Shown: piece by piece, positions 28,546-38,028 of the stretch
Layout of the letters: the number at the start of each line of letters is the position of its first letter
Numbering within the stretch: position 1 is the first letter of the stretch
From: Candidatus Methylobacter oryzae
Lineage (GTDB): Bacteria > Pseudomonadota > Gammaproteobacteria > Methylococcales > Methylomonadaceae
Assembly: GCA_945861405.1 (NCBI GenBank)
Contig: CAMAUL010000028.1
Span: forward strand, 1 to 38,028
DNA: 38,028 nucleotides
Reading direction: 5' to 3'
Made by a program: the position numbers and the translations under genes
Notes under the pieces: generated by a model
Told to the model about the DNA's origin: nothing
What the model saw: the letters and a program-made list of their open reading frames with translations, nothing else
Databases searched by the model: none

Positions 28546-29106
28546 TTACGCATAAAGCTCTTCCACTACCAACGTTAAGTCAATCGATTCCAAGGTAACG
28601 CTCTGTTTTGCGCTGAAACTTTCACGCTGCCACTCGGTTCGGCGGCGGTAGATTTCCAGGTAGGGCGAGTCTTGAGACAGCAGAACATACTCCTGTAAAC
28701 ATTCAATCGTTTGATAAGCCATCAGTTTTTCGGTGCGGTCGGTACGTTGGGTAGAATCGGACAGCACTTCCACAATCAAGCAAGGCTGCTCGTTGTAATA
28801 ACGGTCAGCTTCTTCCTCGCAGGCGACTTGCACATCCGGGTAGTAAAAACGCACGTCTTTGCCACGCTGAGTTTTCACTTTCATGTCCGATTGAAACGGC
28901 TCGCAACGGGTGTCTTGCAAATGGTGATCCAGGCGAGTCATAAGGCGGCGTACCACACGGTTATGATCACGACTAGCCCCGGTCATTGCGTAAACTAGCC
29001 CATTAACAAACTCATGGCGGGTGCCGGTATTGTTATCGTTTTCCATCAACAGATAAGCTTCGGGCGTGAGTATGGGGTCGGGTACAGCAAATGCCGGGTT
29101 AGTCAT
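28546..29106 (-). CDS. Uma2-family (DUF820) putative endonuclease
   Basis: 186 residues with a restriction-endonuclease-like fold. The family pattern is clear: TPEAYLLMENDN near the N terminus, RHEFVNGLVYAMTGAS, RCEPFQSDMKVKT, YYPDVQVAC and CLIVEVLSDSTQRTDR; the aspartate in PDV and the glutamate in VEVLS are the presumed metal ligands, and Lys in EKLMAYQ follows. Members are frequent in genomes rich in mobile DNA, but their role is not settled. Not coupled to its neighbours. Confidence 0.88.
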   Translation of the reverse strand: MTNPAFAVPDPILTPEAYLLMENDNNTGTRHEFVNGLVYAMTGASRDHNRVVRRLMTRLDHHLQDTRCEPFQSDMKVKTQRGKDVRFYYPDVQVACEEEADRYYNEQPCLIVEVLSDSTQRTDRTEKLMAYQTIECLQEYVLLSQDSPYLEIYRRRTEWQRESFSAKQSVTLESIDLTLVVEELYA

Positions 29107-29155
29107 ATTAACTCCTTATCGGGACGATAATTTAACGTAGCATCATTGACGGCAA

Positions 29156-30373
29156 CTACGGCGCGTAGTGCGTTTCAATATAGCGTTGCACGATTTCCTG
29201 AAACTCTTCGGCGATCCGGTCGCCTTTCAGCGTGACGGTTTTTTCGCCGTCTTCATAAACCGGCGCTACCGGGGTTTCGCCGGTGCCGGGTAGGCTGATG
29301 CCGATATTGGCGTTTTTGCTTTCGCCCGGCCCGTTGACCACGCAACCCATCACCGCGACTTCCATGGTTTCAACGCCTGGATATTGGGTGCGCCATACCG
29401 GCATTTGATCGCGTAGATAGCTTTGGATGTCCATCGCCAGTTTCTGGAAATAATCGCTGGTGGTGCGACCGCAACCGGGACAGGATATAACCATCGGGGT
29501 GAATGACCTAAAACCCATGGTTTGCAGGATTTCCTGACCGACTATCACTTCCTGGGTTCTGGATGCGCCGGGTTCCGGTGTCAGGGAAATGCGGATGGTG
29601 TCGCCGATGCCTTGCTGCATGAGTACCGATAAAGCGGCGGTCGATGACACGATGCCTTTGGAACCCATGCCCGCTTCGGTCAGTCCCAGATGCAGTGCAT
29701 AATCGCAACGGCTTGAAAGATCCTGATAGATTTCGATCAGTTCCTGTACGTTGCTGATTTTGCAGGACAGGATGATTTTGTCTTTGCCCAGGCCCAGTTC
29801 TTCGGCTTTGGCGGCGCTTTCCAGCGCGGACAGCACGATTGCCTTGCGGGTGACGGCGGCTAAGGGTTCGGGTGTTTGTAGGCTTCTGTTTTCATCCAGC
29901 AATCGGGTCAACACCGCTTGATCCAAGCTGCCGCCGTTGACGCCGATGCGCACCGGTTTGTTGTACTGGCAGGCGAATTCAATCATTTGCTGAAATTGCG
30001 GGTCACGGCTTTTGCCGCGTCCTACATTACCCGGATTGATGCGGTATTTGTCCAAAGCTTGGGCGCAGTCCGGGTATTTTTCCAGCAGTTTATGACCGTT
30101 AAAATGGAAGTCGCCGACGATGGGGGTCGAGTTGCCTTTTTTGTCCAACTGGTTGCGGATTTCAGCAACGGCTGCTGCCGCTTCCTCGGAATTGACCGTG
30201 ATGCGGACAAGCTCGGAACCGGCGGCGGCCAGTTCGATAATCTGGTTTACGGTTGCGGTAATATTGGCGGTATCGGTATTGGTCATGGATTGGACGACGA
30301 TAGGCGCGCCGCCGCCGACTTTAACATTGCCGACTAAAACTTGATGGGTGATTTTTCTTAAAGCGTGAGACAT
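29156..30373 (-). CDS. ispG: 4-hydroxy-3-methylbut-2-enyl diphosphate synthase (IspG/GcpE)
   Basis: 405 residues. Converts MEcPP to HMBPP in the non-mevalonate isoprenoid pathway, using a 4Fe-4S cluster. Landmarks: [40 protein letters not shown] and the cluster cysteines in [10 protein letters not shown] and [11 protein letters not shown]. Complete. It is transcribed away from the phosphoesterase gene, with 87 bases between the two starts. Confidence 0.96.
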   Translation of the reverse strand: MSHALRKITHQVLVGNVKVGGGAPIVVQSMTNTDTANITATVNQIIELAAAGSELVRITVNSEEAAAAVAEIRNQLDKKGNSTPIVGDFHFNGHKLLEKYPDCAQALDKYRINPGNVGRGKSRDPQFQQMIEFACQYNKPVRIGVNGGSLDQAVLTRLLDENRSLQTPEPLAAVTRKAIVLSALESAAKAEELGLGKDKIILSCKISNVQELIEIYQDLSSRCDYALHLGLTEAGMGSKGIVSSTAALSVLMQQGIGDTIRISLTPEPGASRTQEVIVGQEILQTMGFRSFTPMVISCPGCGRTTSDYFQKLAMDIQSYLRDQMPVWRTQYPGVETMEVAVMGCVVNGPGESKNANIGISLPGTGETPVAPVYEDGEKTVTLKGDRIAEEFQEIVQRYIETHYAP

Positions 30374-30460
30374 ATATAAAATCTTTTGAAAAAGGTTACA
30401 GTTATCTGGAAGAATTTTGTTAAATTATACGCCGATACAGGCCATTGAGTAGAGTTTAGT

Positions 30461-31189
30461 GTGAGGATAAATTATTTTTCCGATTTACATTTGGAGTTCG
30501 GATTGCTGGAAGCGCCCGATAATGAGGCCGACATTATTGTCGCGGCAGGTGATATCGGTATTGGCACGCAAGGCGTGGACTGGCTTAAAACATTGAATAA
30601 ACCGGTTATTTACGTCGCCGGAAATCATGAGTTTTATACACATGAATATCAACAAATGTTGCAGTCGATCCGTAAGCAATGTGCAGGCGGCAATGTGCAT
30701 TTCCTTGAAAACGATTACCTCATATTTCAGGGGGTGCGTTTTTTAGGCTGCACATTGTGGACTGATTTGTTTGTTGAGGGCGACAAAAAAGCCGCAGCTT
30801 TGGGCAAGGCTTTAAATGATTTCAGACGAATTCAATTTGATGATAAGGCTTTTGACGCTATAGAGTTTAGTCAGTTGTATCAAAGCTCGAAGGAATGGTT
30901 GGAGCAGCAATTAGCAGAGCCGTTTTCCGGAAAAACGGTCATCATAACGCATCATGCGCCTTCCCAGTGGAGTTGGAATGAGTCGCCTAATGAACTTAGG
31001 AAGCTGGCGTATTGCAACGATTTGAAATCATTGCTGCATGAATACGAGATTGCGGCCTGGTTCCACGGCCATGTACACAGTCCGGTGGATTACCGTATAG
31101 CGGATGCCAGAATATTGTGCAATCCCCGAGGTTATGTCGGTACAAAAATCGTACCCGGTTTTGATCAAAACAGAATGGTGGATATTTAA
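30461..31189 (+). CDS. Metallophosphoesterase (calcineurin-like)
   Basis: 242 residues from a GTG start at 30461. The five metal-binding blocks are present: SDLHLEFG (7-14), AAGDIGIG (29-36), AGNHEFYTH (53-61), ITHHAPSQW (about 165-173) and FHGHVHSP (about 202-209). The substrate is unknown; relatives act on nucleotides or small phosphoesters. The 3' end of this gene has a degenerate second copy at 31906-32104. Confidence 0.9.
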   Translation: MRINYFSDLHLEFGLLEAPDNEADIIVAAGDIGIGTQGVDWLKTLNKPVIYVAGNHEFYTHEYQQMLQSIRKQCAGGNVHFLENDYLIFQGVRFLGCTLWTDLFVEGDKKAAALGKALNDFRRIQFDDKAFDAIEFSQLYQSSKEWLEQQLAEPFSGKTVIITHHAPSQWSWNESPNELRKLAYCNDLKSLLHEYEIAAWFHGHVHSPVDYRIADARILCNPRGYVGTKIVPGFDQNRMVDI

Positions 31190-31237
31190 GCTTACTGGTT
31201 GGTCTAGCCAAATTACAAACCACGAAAAGGAAGAAAA

Positions 31238-31819
31238 ATGATGACGAATAGCGTCGTGAAAATTCTGGTCGCAGGTCTCGTTGGCGGCTTTATTGGTAAT
31301 GGGGTGCTGGGCGCCTTATTTTCCAGCTCTCCGATCCAGGCGATACTTTACAACCCCGAATGGCAAAGCCAGCTCTTTATTGAGATCACTCCGAAACGAA
31401 ACATACCGGTCTCGGTCGTCGGCCTTGTTATATTGAGCATTATTCACGCTTGGCTTTTCAGCGTTTTCATGCCCTCGATACCCGGAAAAACATGGCTGAA
31501 AAAGGGGCTGTTTTGGGGGTTGACGATTTGGTTGATGTTTTGGTTGTTTCAGGAATGGTTTATCTACAACACGTTGCTTGGCGAGCCGCTCGTTCTGAAT
31601 GTTCTCGAACTCACTATTTTGATGCTGGGTTCCTTGGTTGAAGGAATCGTCATTGCGTTTTTCCTGGCTCGTAATGCGGCTTCGGCGGTTAGCACTGAAC
31701 CTAACAAAAGCACAGGCATTAGATGTAGCCAGGAAAATACAACAACTGGTTCGCACAGAAATATCCGACAGCGAGGCAGAGGGCATCTCGCACCTTGTAC
31801 AAAGCGGGAGAAAAGTTGA
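31238..31819 (+). CDS. Predicted four-helix membrane protein
   Basis: 193 residues. Hydrophobic segments are at about 8-29, 58-80, 86-108 and 117-147, with SVVGLVILSIIHAWLFSVFM and WGLTIWLMFWLFQEWF the most marked. The tail after residue 150 is polar and arginine-rich and reads over an L7/L12-like frame, so the natural stop may have been lost or a frameshift may lie near 31680. No function recognised. Confidence 0.6.
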   Translation: MMTNSVVKILVAGLVGGFIGNGVLGALFSSSPIQAILYNPEWQSQLFIEITPKRNIPVSVVGLVILSIIHAWLFSVFMPSIPGKTWLKKGLFWGLTIWLMFWLFQEWFIYNTLLGEPLVLNVLELTILMLGSLVEGIVIAFFLARNAASAVSTEPNKSTGIRCSQENTTTGSHRNIRQRGRGHLAPCTKREKS

Positions 31820-31898
31820 AGCCATAGCGCTGGCTAGACGTACTCATGGCTTGACGGTTGCGCAAGCCAAGGACTTTGTCGAGAGAAATGACGGCTAG
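31674..31898 (+). CDS. Small protein with an L7/L12 C-terminal-like motif, possibly a fragment
   Basis: 74 residues from the ATG at 31674; no ribosome site is visible. The part GRKVEAIALARRTHGLTVAQ, then AKDFVE, resembles the C-terminal domain of ribosomal protein L7/L12 (I-x-x-Y/L-R-E-x-T-G-L-x-x-x-x-A-K-x-x-V-E). Such modules occur in small proteins and at the end of membrane proteins. It overlaps the membrane protein gene in another frame, so either it is the true continuation after a frameshift or an independent small gene. Confidence 0.5.
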   Translation: MRLRRLALNLTKAQALDVARKIQQLVRTEISDSEAEGISHLVQSGRKVEAIALARRTHGLTVAQAKDFVERNDG

Positions 31899-31905
31899 TA
31901 CTTCG

Positions 31906-32104
31906 CTTAAGAAACTGGCTTATTGTAATGATCTGAAATCATTGCCGTATGAATATGAGATTGCGGCCTGGTTTCACGCCCATATACACAGTCCGGCAGT
32001 TTATCGGATAGAGGGTGCCAGAATATTGTGCAGTCCCAGAGGCTTTCGGTACAAAAGTCGTACCCGGTTTTGATTAGAACAGGACGGTGGATATTTAGGC
32101 TTAT
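31906..32104 (+). pseudogene. Partial, decayed copy of the metallophosphoesterase 3' end
   Basis: The translation LAYCNDLKSLPYEYEIAAWF repeats LAYCNDLKSLLHEYEIAAWF of the full gene; HAHIHSP replaces HGHVHSP, and a small deletion near 32045 shifts the frame (GFRYKSRTRF against GYVGTKIVPGF). Similarity runs on to the stop region and the following GCTTA. Only the last 65 codons or so are present. Confidence 0.85.
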
Positions 32105-32225
32105 GCCGACAGGTCGATTTGGCTGCCCCGTTGGTCTTTATTGCCATTTTGGGTGTTCAAAGCTTGCTTTGGCAGATCAAAGTCGGCTTTGTGGATAGGG
32201 CCTGAGTAGTTACGATAAATTAACG

Positions 32226-32231
32226 TATAAT
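32226..32231 (+). promoter_or_regulatory. Candidate -10 box for hrpA
   Basis: A perfect TATAAT lies 27 bases before the hrpA start. No good -35 box is found 16-18 bases upstream (TGAGTA is the best), so the promoter is only tentative. Confidence 0.35.
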
Positions 32232-32257
32232 GCCCTCATTTTATCCGGCTGTTTTTG

Positions 32258-35200
32258 ATGTCCACCCACGATCTTATCAAGCAACTCACCCAACAGTTAG
32301 CGCATTGCCTTAATCAGGACAAGCCCGTATTAAAGCGACAGTTAGACCGCTGTCGCAGCAAAAATTCATTAGAAGAATTGTCCGCGTTGGCAAGCAAGAT
32401 TGAAAGATCTGTTGCGGGCCGCAACAAACGCCTAGCCAGTTTCCCCGTGCTTACCTTTCCTGATTTGCCGGTCACCGGTAAGAAAGACGACATCGCCAAG
32501 CTGATACAGGAAAATCAGGTAGTGATACTGTGCGGTGAAACCGGCTCCGGCAAGACGACTCAGTTGCCCAAGATTTGTCTGTCGATAGGCCGGGGAGCTG
32601 CCGGATTTATCGGTCATACCCAGCCCCGGCGGATTGCGGCGCGCACTGTTGCCGACCGCATCGCGGAAGAGCTTGGCGAACCGATGGGTAAATCGGTGGG
32701 TTACAAAATCCGTTTTAACGATAAAACCCACGCCGAATCGTTGGTTAAGCTGATGACCGACGGTATCTTGCTGGCCGAATCGCAAAACGATCCTTACCTG
32801 AATCAATACGACACCATTATCATCGATGAGGCGCATGAGCGCAGCTTGAACATCGATTTCCTGATCGGTTACATGAAGTGGCTGCTGCCCAAACGGCCCG
32901 ATTTAAAGCTGGTCATCACCTCGGCAACCATCGATACGCAGCGCTTTTCCACGCATTTTAATAACGCGCCGATTATCGAGGTATCGGGACGGACTTACCC
33001 GGTGGAAATGCGTTATCGGCCTATCGAGCAGCAGGATGAAGAGGATGATGAGACTGGTGATGAACTGCAAAACGCGATACTCGATGCGGTTGACGAGCTT
33101 TACCGGGACTTGCGCGGCGACATCCTGATTTTTCTCAGCGGCGAGCGGGAAATCAGGGAAACGACCGATTCGCTGAAAAAACACCATCCGACCCAATATG
33201 AAATTCTGCCGCTGTATTCGAAACTCAGCGTCAGCGAGCAGGAGCGTGTGTTCAAGCCCAAGGGCGGGAAAATACGCATCGTGCTGGCAACCAACGTCGC
33301 CGAAACCTCATTGACGGTGCCGGGCATCCGTTGCGTGATTGACACCGGCCATGCGCGGATCAGCCGCTACAGTCATCGCAGTAAAATCCAGCGTCTGCCG
33401 ATTGAACGCATCTCGCAATCTTCCGCCAATCAAAGGGCCGGACGGTGCGGGCGTGTAGCAGAGGGTATTTGCATCCGGTTGTATTCGCATGACGATTATT
33501 TAGCCAGACCGGAGTTTACCGAACCGGAAATCATGCGCACCAATTTGTCTGCGGTTATTTTGCAGATGATCTCGTTAAAGCTTGGCGACATTGAAGACTT
33601 CCCGTTTCTGGAACCGCCCGAAGACAAAATGATCCGCGACGGCAAAACCGTGCTGCATGAAGTCAACGCGCTGGATAAATCGGGCCAGCTGACCGAAGTG
33701 GGCAAGCAGCTGGCCAAATTCCCGACCGATCCCAAGCTTGCCAGAATGCTGATCGCCGCCGCGCACGAGCATTGCCTGACCGAAGTCGCGATTATCGTTG
33801 CCGCGTTGAGCGTGCAAGACCCGCGCGAAAAACCTGCCGATAAAATGCAGCAGGCCGATGCCAAACACGCGGCGTTTCGCCATCCCGAGTCCGATTTTTT
33901 AACGCTGTTGAATATCTGGAATACGTACGAGGAAAAGAAAAAACACCTGTCCAACAGCAAGCTGCGCAAATACTGCACCGACAATTTCCTGTCTTACATG
34001 AGGATGCGCGAGTGGTTCGACATCCACGCGCAAATTATGCAGGTGGTTAAGGGCGATTTAAAAATGCATCCGAATACCGATGAGCCCGGTTATGACCAAT
34101 CCGCCGGGAGCGGATTGGCACGCACAGCGCTCGAAGAGGAACGGGCAGGGACAGCCGCCCGTTATGAAAAAATCCATCGCGCCCTGTTGCCGGGCTTGCT
34201 GTCCAATATCGGATTTCGCCATGAGCAATATGAATATCTGGGTGCGCGTGGCCTTAAATTCTTTATATTCCCCGGTTCCGGCCTGCATAAGCTAAAGCCC
34301 AAGTGGATCATGGCGGCGGAGCAGGTCGAGACCAGCAAGGTTTATGCGCGCAATGTCGCCCGGATCGAGCCGGAATGGATAGAGCAATGCGCCGAGCATC
34401 TGGTCAAGCACAACTATTACGATCCACATTGGGAAAAGAAAGGCGCTCGCTGTATGGTGTCTTCACGGACTTTGTTGTACGGCTTGACGCTGCAAGCCGG
34501 GCGCAAGATTCCTTATGACCATGTAGAGCCCAAAGCCGCACGGGAGATTTTTATCCGCTCGGCGCTGGTCGATCATGATTATTACAGCAACGCGCCGTTC
34601 TATGTCGCCAACCAGAAGCTGCTCGAAGAAGTGGGCATGATCCAGCACAAAGGCCGCCGGGTCGATCTGGTCGAGGATGAGCAATGGCTTTATGAATTTT
34701 ACGATAACAAACTGCCGCCCGAGGTGGTCAGCGGCGTTACCCTGGGTACCTGGCGCAAAACAGCCGAACGCGCCAATCCCCAAATCCTGTTTTTAACCAA
34801 GGAGGATTTAACGCGGGAGCAGGAGCAAGACTATGTCAATGAATGGGATTTCCCGAACACGTTCCCAAGCCAGAGCTTGGGAACGAGGGGCAACCTGACC
34901 ATTCCGCTGCAATACCGGTTCGAGCCGGGGCATGACGAAGACGGCGTGACCGCGATTATCCCGGTGCATCAATTGAATCAGGTCTCGCAAACGGCTTTCG
35001 ACTGGCTGGTGCCGGGCTTGCTGGAAGAAAAATGCATCGCCCTGATTAAAGCCCTGCCCAAGAACATCAGGAAATATTTTGTGCCGGTGCCTGAGACGGT
35101 CAAACAATGTCTTGAAATCGAGCCGGATTTTAAAGGCTCGTTGCAGGAATGGCTGGGTAACCGCTTAAGAAAATTGACTGGCGAGGCGATTCCGTTAAAT

Positions 35201-36229
35201 GCCTGGAATACTGAAGCCCTGACCGATCATTTGAGGATGAATTTCAGGGTCGTAGACGATCAAGGCCAGCTGCTGGATTACGGGCGCGACCTGAAAAAAT
35301 TGCAGCTCAAACACACCGCCAAAGCCGGGGACAGCTTCGACCAGATTGCCGCCGATGAGTTGAACTATACCGGCTGCATCGGCTGGGCATTCGACGACCT
35401 GCCGGAAACTTACCAGTTTATCCAGAAGGGACAGTCTTTTGTAGGATTCCCCGCGATCATCGACGAAGGCGATGCGGTCGGCGTGCGCATTTTCGACACC
35501 GAGCAAAAAGCCGCATCACAGCATCAGGCCGGATTAATGCGCCTGTTCCAGCTGCAACTGCGCAAGGAATGCACTTATGTAACCAAAAACATGCCGAAGT
35601 CGGCGGCGGCAGAATTAACCTATAACCGCTTGCCGAAACATCCGATTATCGGCAATGATGCGGAGGTATCGTTTAAAGACGACATGCTGTATTTAATTCT
35701 GCACAGTGTATTTGTTGATGGCCGGACCATCCGTACCCAGCAGGCCTTTGAACAAAGCCTGCAAGCCAACAAATCGGGACTGATCAGCGCCGCCAATGAA
35801 GCCGGAAAAATCGCGCTGGAAATCATGGAGCTATATGGCACTATCAAAATCCAACTGAAACGCCTGAATGCGAATGACCCGCTAGCTAGAGACGTTAACG
35901 AACAGCTGGATTTGATGATTTATGCCGGGTTTATCCGCAACACGCCTTACCAGCAGCTCAAAGCCATCCCGCGTTATTTGAAGGCCGTACAATACCGGCT
36001 GGATAAACGGGATAACAACCCGCAAAAAGTCCAGGAAGCCAGCCGATATGCGACGCGGTATTGGAAGGACGTGGAGAAGAAAGCCAAAAAAGACAAGGTT
36101 ATCCCGGAACAAGCCCCGTTCCGCTGGATGCTTGAGGAGTTCAGGGTGTCGTTGTTTGCCCAGCAGCTTAAAACAGCTTATCCGGTTTCGGTAAAGCGAA
36201 TGGATAAGGTTTGGGATGAGCGGGGGTGA
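32258..36229 (+). CDS. hrpA: ATP-dependent RNA helicase HrpA (DEAH box)
   Basis: 1323 residues from the ATG at 32258, close to E. coli HrpA (1300). It is a DEAH-box helicase that processes mRNA and rescues stalled ribosomes. Motifs: GETGSGKTTQLPK (from residue 93), TQPRRIAARTVA, DEAHERSLNIDF (from 190), TSATIDTQRFSTHF, NVAETSLTVPGIRCVIDTG and QRAGRCGR. The long C-terminal DUF3418 part is present. Two in-frame palindromic inserts stand out: 34096-34163 (about residues 613-635, before RYEKIHRALLPGLLSNIG) and 34861-34884 (residues about 868-876, FPSQSLGTRG). Confidence 0.96.
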   Translation: MSTHDLIKQLTQQLAHCLNQDKPVLKRQLDRCRSKNSLEELSALASKIERSVAGRNKRLASFPVLTFPDLPVTGKKDDIAKLIQENQVVILCGETGSGKTTQLPKICLSIGRGAAGFIGHTQPRRIAARTVADRIAEELGEPMGKSVGYKIRFNDKTHAESLVKLMTDGILLAESQNDPYLNQYDTIIIDEAHERSLNIDFLIGYMKWLLPKRPDLKLVITSATIDTQRFSTHFNNAPIIEVSGRTYPVEMRYRPIEQQDEEDDETGDELQNAILDAVDELYRDLRGDILIFLSGEREIRETTDSLKKHHPTQYEILPLYSKLSVSEQERVFKPKGGKIRIVLATNVAETSLTVPGIRCVIDTGHARISRYSHRSKIQRLPIERISQSSANQRAGRCGRVAEGICIRLYSHDDYLARPEFTEPEIMRTNLSAVILQMISLKLGDIEDFPFLEPPEDKMIRDGKTVLHEVNALDKSGQLTEVGKQLAKFPTDPKLARMLIAAAHEHCLTEVAIIVAALSVQDPREKPADKMQQADAKHAAFRHPESDFLTLLNIWNTYEEKKKHLSNSKLRKYCTDNFLSYMRMREWFDIHAQIMQVVKGDLKMHPNTDEPGYDQSAGSGLARTALEEERAGTAARYEKIHRALLPGLLSNIGFRHEQYEYLGARGLKFFIFPGSGLHKLKPKWIMAAEQVETSKVYARNVARIEPEWIEQCAEHLVKHNYYDPHWEKKGARCMVSSRTLLYGLTLQAGRKIPYDHVEPKAAREIFIRSALVDHDYYSNAPFYVANQKLLEEVGMIQHKGRRVDLVEDEQWLYEFYDNKLPPEVVSGVTLGTWRKTAERANPQILFLTKEDLTREQEQDYVNEWDFPNTFPSQSLGTRGNLTIPLQYRFEPGHDEDGVTAIIPVHQLNQVSQTAFDWLVPGLLEEKCIALIKALPKNIRKYFVPVPETVKQCLEIEPDFKGSLQEWLGNRLRKLTGEAIPLNAWNTEALTDHLRMNFRVVDDQGQLLDYGRDLKKLQLKHTAKAGDSFDQIAADELNYTGCIGWAFDDLPETYQFIQKGQSFVGFPAIIDEGDAVGVRIFDTEQKAASQHQAGLMRLFQLQLRKECTYVTKNMPKSAAAELTYNRLPKHPIIGNDAEVSFKDDMLYLILHSVFVDGRTIRTQQAFEQSLQANKSGLISAANEAGKIALEIMELYGTIKIQLKRLNANDPLARDVNEQLDLMIYAGFIRNTPYQQLKAIPRYLKAVQYRLDKRDNNPQKVQEASRYATRYWKDVEKKAKKDKVIPEQAPFRWMLEEFRVSLFAQQLKTAYPVSVKRMDKVWDERG
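34096..34163 (+). repeat. Two palindromes inserted in frame within hrpA
   Basis: The arms CCAATCCGC (34096-34104) and GCGGATTGG (34110-34118) are perfect with a 5-base loop; a second pair, AACGGGC (34140-34146) and GCCCGTT (34157-34163), follows. The encoded stretch, SAGSGLARTALEEERAGTAA, has no counterpart in E. coli HrpA as I recall it. Confidence 0.6.
34861..34884 (+). repeat. Perfect palindrome in frame within hrpA
   Basis: GTTCCCAAGC (34861-34870) and GCTTGGGAAC (34875-34884) with a 4-base loop form a perfect 10-bp stem. It encodes FPSQSLGT between the WDFPN and NLTIPLQYRFEPG segments of the DUF3418 region. Related sequence is found in truB and at 23683-23934. Confidence 0.75.
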
Positions 36230-36423
36230 TGGTGGTTTGTAATGGCTTCGATTTGAGAGTCCTATTTCGGGGAAAACCTATCGTTAAAATTGATTCTGGA
36301 TAATCTTTGATGCGATCTAATGTCTGGCATCTTATTTAATTTTGGGAGTTATCCAGATAAAGAATCTAGTGTGTATTGTAGTGGTCTAATAAAAACGGAC
36401 ACCCGGATAGGTTGATAAAATAA

Positions 36424-37621
<1,198 letters not shown>

Positions 37622-37643
37622 CCACTACATTTAACCACTTTAA

Positions 37644-37690
37644 TCCGTAGAGCGGTGGATCGCTTTTCGGCGAATCCACCTACGGGGTTA
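37644..37690. repeat. REP-like inverted repeat after the IS3 element
   Basis: CCGTAGAGCGGTGGATCG is mirrored by CGAATCCACCTACGG with an 8-10 base loop, a palindrome of the same general look as GTAGGGTG...CACCCTAC at 18789-18900. Confidence 0.55.
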
Positions 37691-38028
37691 GGCTATTAAT
37701 AAACCATTTTATCTCTCCAAGGTTAGTGAAAAAGCTCATTTTTATTATATTTAATGAGCATCGGTTTGCCCTACATCAAAAACGCAATCAGGCAAGGGCG
37801 CTCCTGACTGTTATTATTTGAACCAACATAGCTTATACACTAGACTTGATGATTTAACAAGAATAGAGCCATAAATACCCAGGGCAATCGGGCTTAAAAA
37901 CACTTGAAAATAGAATTTAGATGAGGTATTAAGGCTATCATTTTGATTTATTATGACCGCAAAACCAACCCCCCTCTATTATTCATCACTTTTCAACTAT
38001 TGAAGATCCCAGAGTAAACAGGCAAAAG
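37691..38028. other. Non-coding, AT-rich right end of the window
   Basis: No open frame of note and no recognisable RNA or repeat is visible in these 338 bases. It may be the upstream region of a gene outside the window. Confidence 0.4.

Noticed and set aside
27242..29106. D12 methylase and Uma2-family protein as a restriction-modification pair
   Set aside because: They are separated by 167 bases full of repeats, are not coupled, and Uma2 proteins are not known as partners of D12 methylases.
31316..31825. Open frame of 169 codons on the minus strand opposite the membrane protein
   Set aside because: Low-complexity polar translation without motifs; the plus-strand frame has convincing membrane helices and a ribosome site.

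Overview
The window reads as chromosome of a gammaproteobacterium. The order initiator tRNA - rimP - nusA - infB - rbfA - truB - rpsO - pnp is the classical gammaproteobacterial translation/transcription block, and a complete Na+-translocating NADH:quinone reductase operon (nqrABCDEF plus nqrM) lies beside it. A GHMP-family protein resembling beta-RFAP synthase (tetrahydromethanopterin synthesis) and the style of the dispersed palindromic repeats make me lean towards a methanotroph of the Methylococcales; this is inference, not proof.

Layout. 1-149: 3' remnant of an IS30-type element. 327-3227: AT-rich three-gene cassette (SMEK protein, small middle component, DUF2326 ABC ATPase), an ABC-three-component (ABC-3C) conflict system. 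3311-4725: a HigBA-like toxin-antitoxin pair on the minus strand and a DUF4160/DUF2442 pair on the plus strand. 5096-11403: nqrABCDEF and the maturation factor nqrM, followed by a CBS-domain protein and sbcB. 13396-22516: tRNA-fMet and the rimP-to-pnp block, with a leader holding two intrinsic terminators. 22666-23545: a frameshifted small gene and a hicBA pair. 23546-24002: nested inverted repeats. 24003-28378: four overlapping minus-strand genes (D12 adenine methylase, membrane PLD-like protein, beta-RFAP-synthase-like GHMP protein, and a HAM1-like/P-loop kinase/winged-helix fusion); this is my best candidate for an undescribed system. 28546-30373: Uma2-family protein and ispG. 30461-32104: metallophosphoesterase, a membrane protein, an L7/L12-like fragment and a decayed partial copy of the phosphoesterase. 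32258-36229: hrpA. 36378-37629: a dead IS3-family element.

The housekeeping part works as expected: NQR pumps sodium while oxidising NADH, and the rimP-pnp block couples ribosome maturation, transcription control, initiation and RNA turnover. The accessory parts are rich in conflict-type genes (ABC-3C, three toxin-antitoxin-like pairs, a DNA methylase cluster) and in mobile or repeat DNA. A recurring oddity is that palindromic repeats sit in frame inside essential or housekeeping coding genes (rimP, truB, and twice in hrpA), reminiscent of the Rickettsia palindromic elements.
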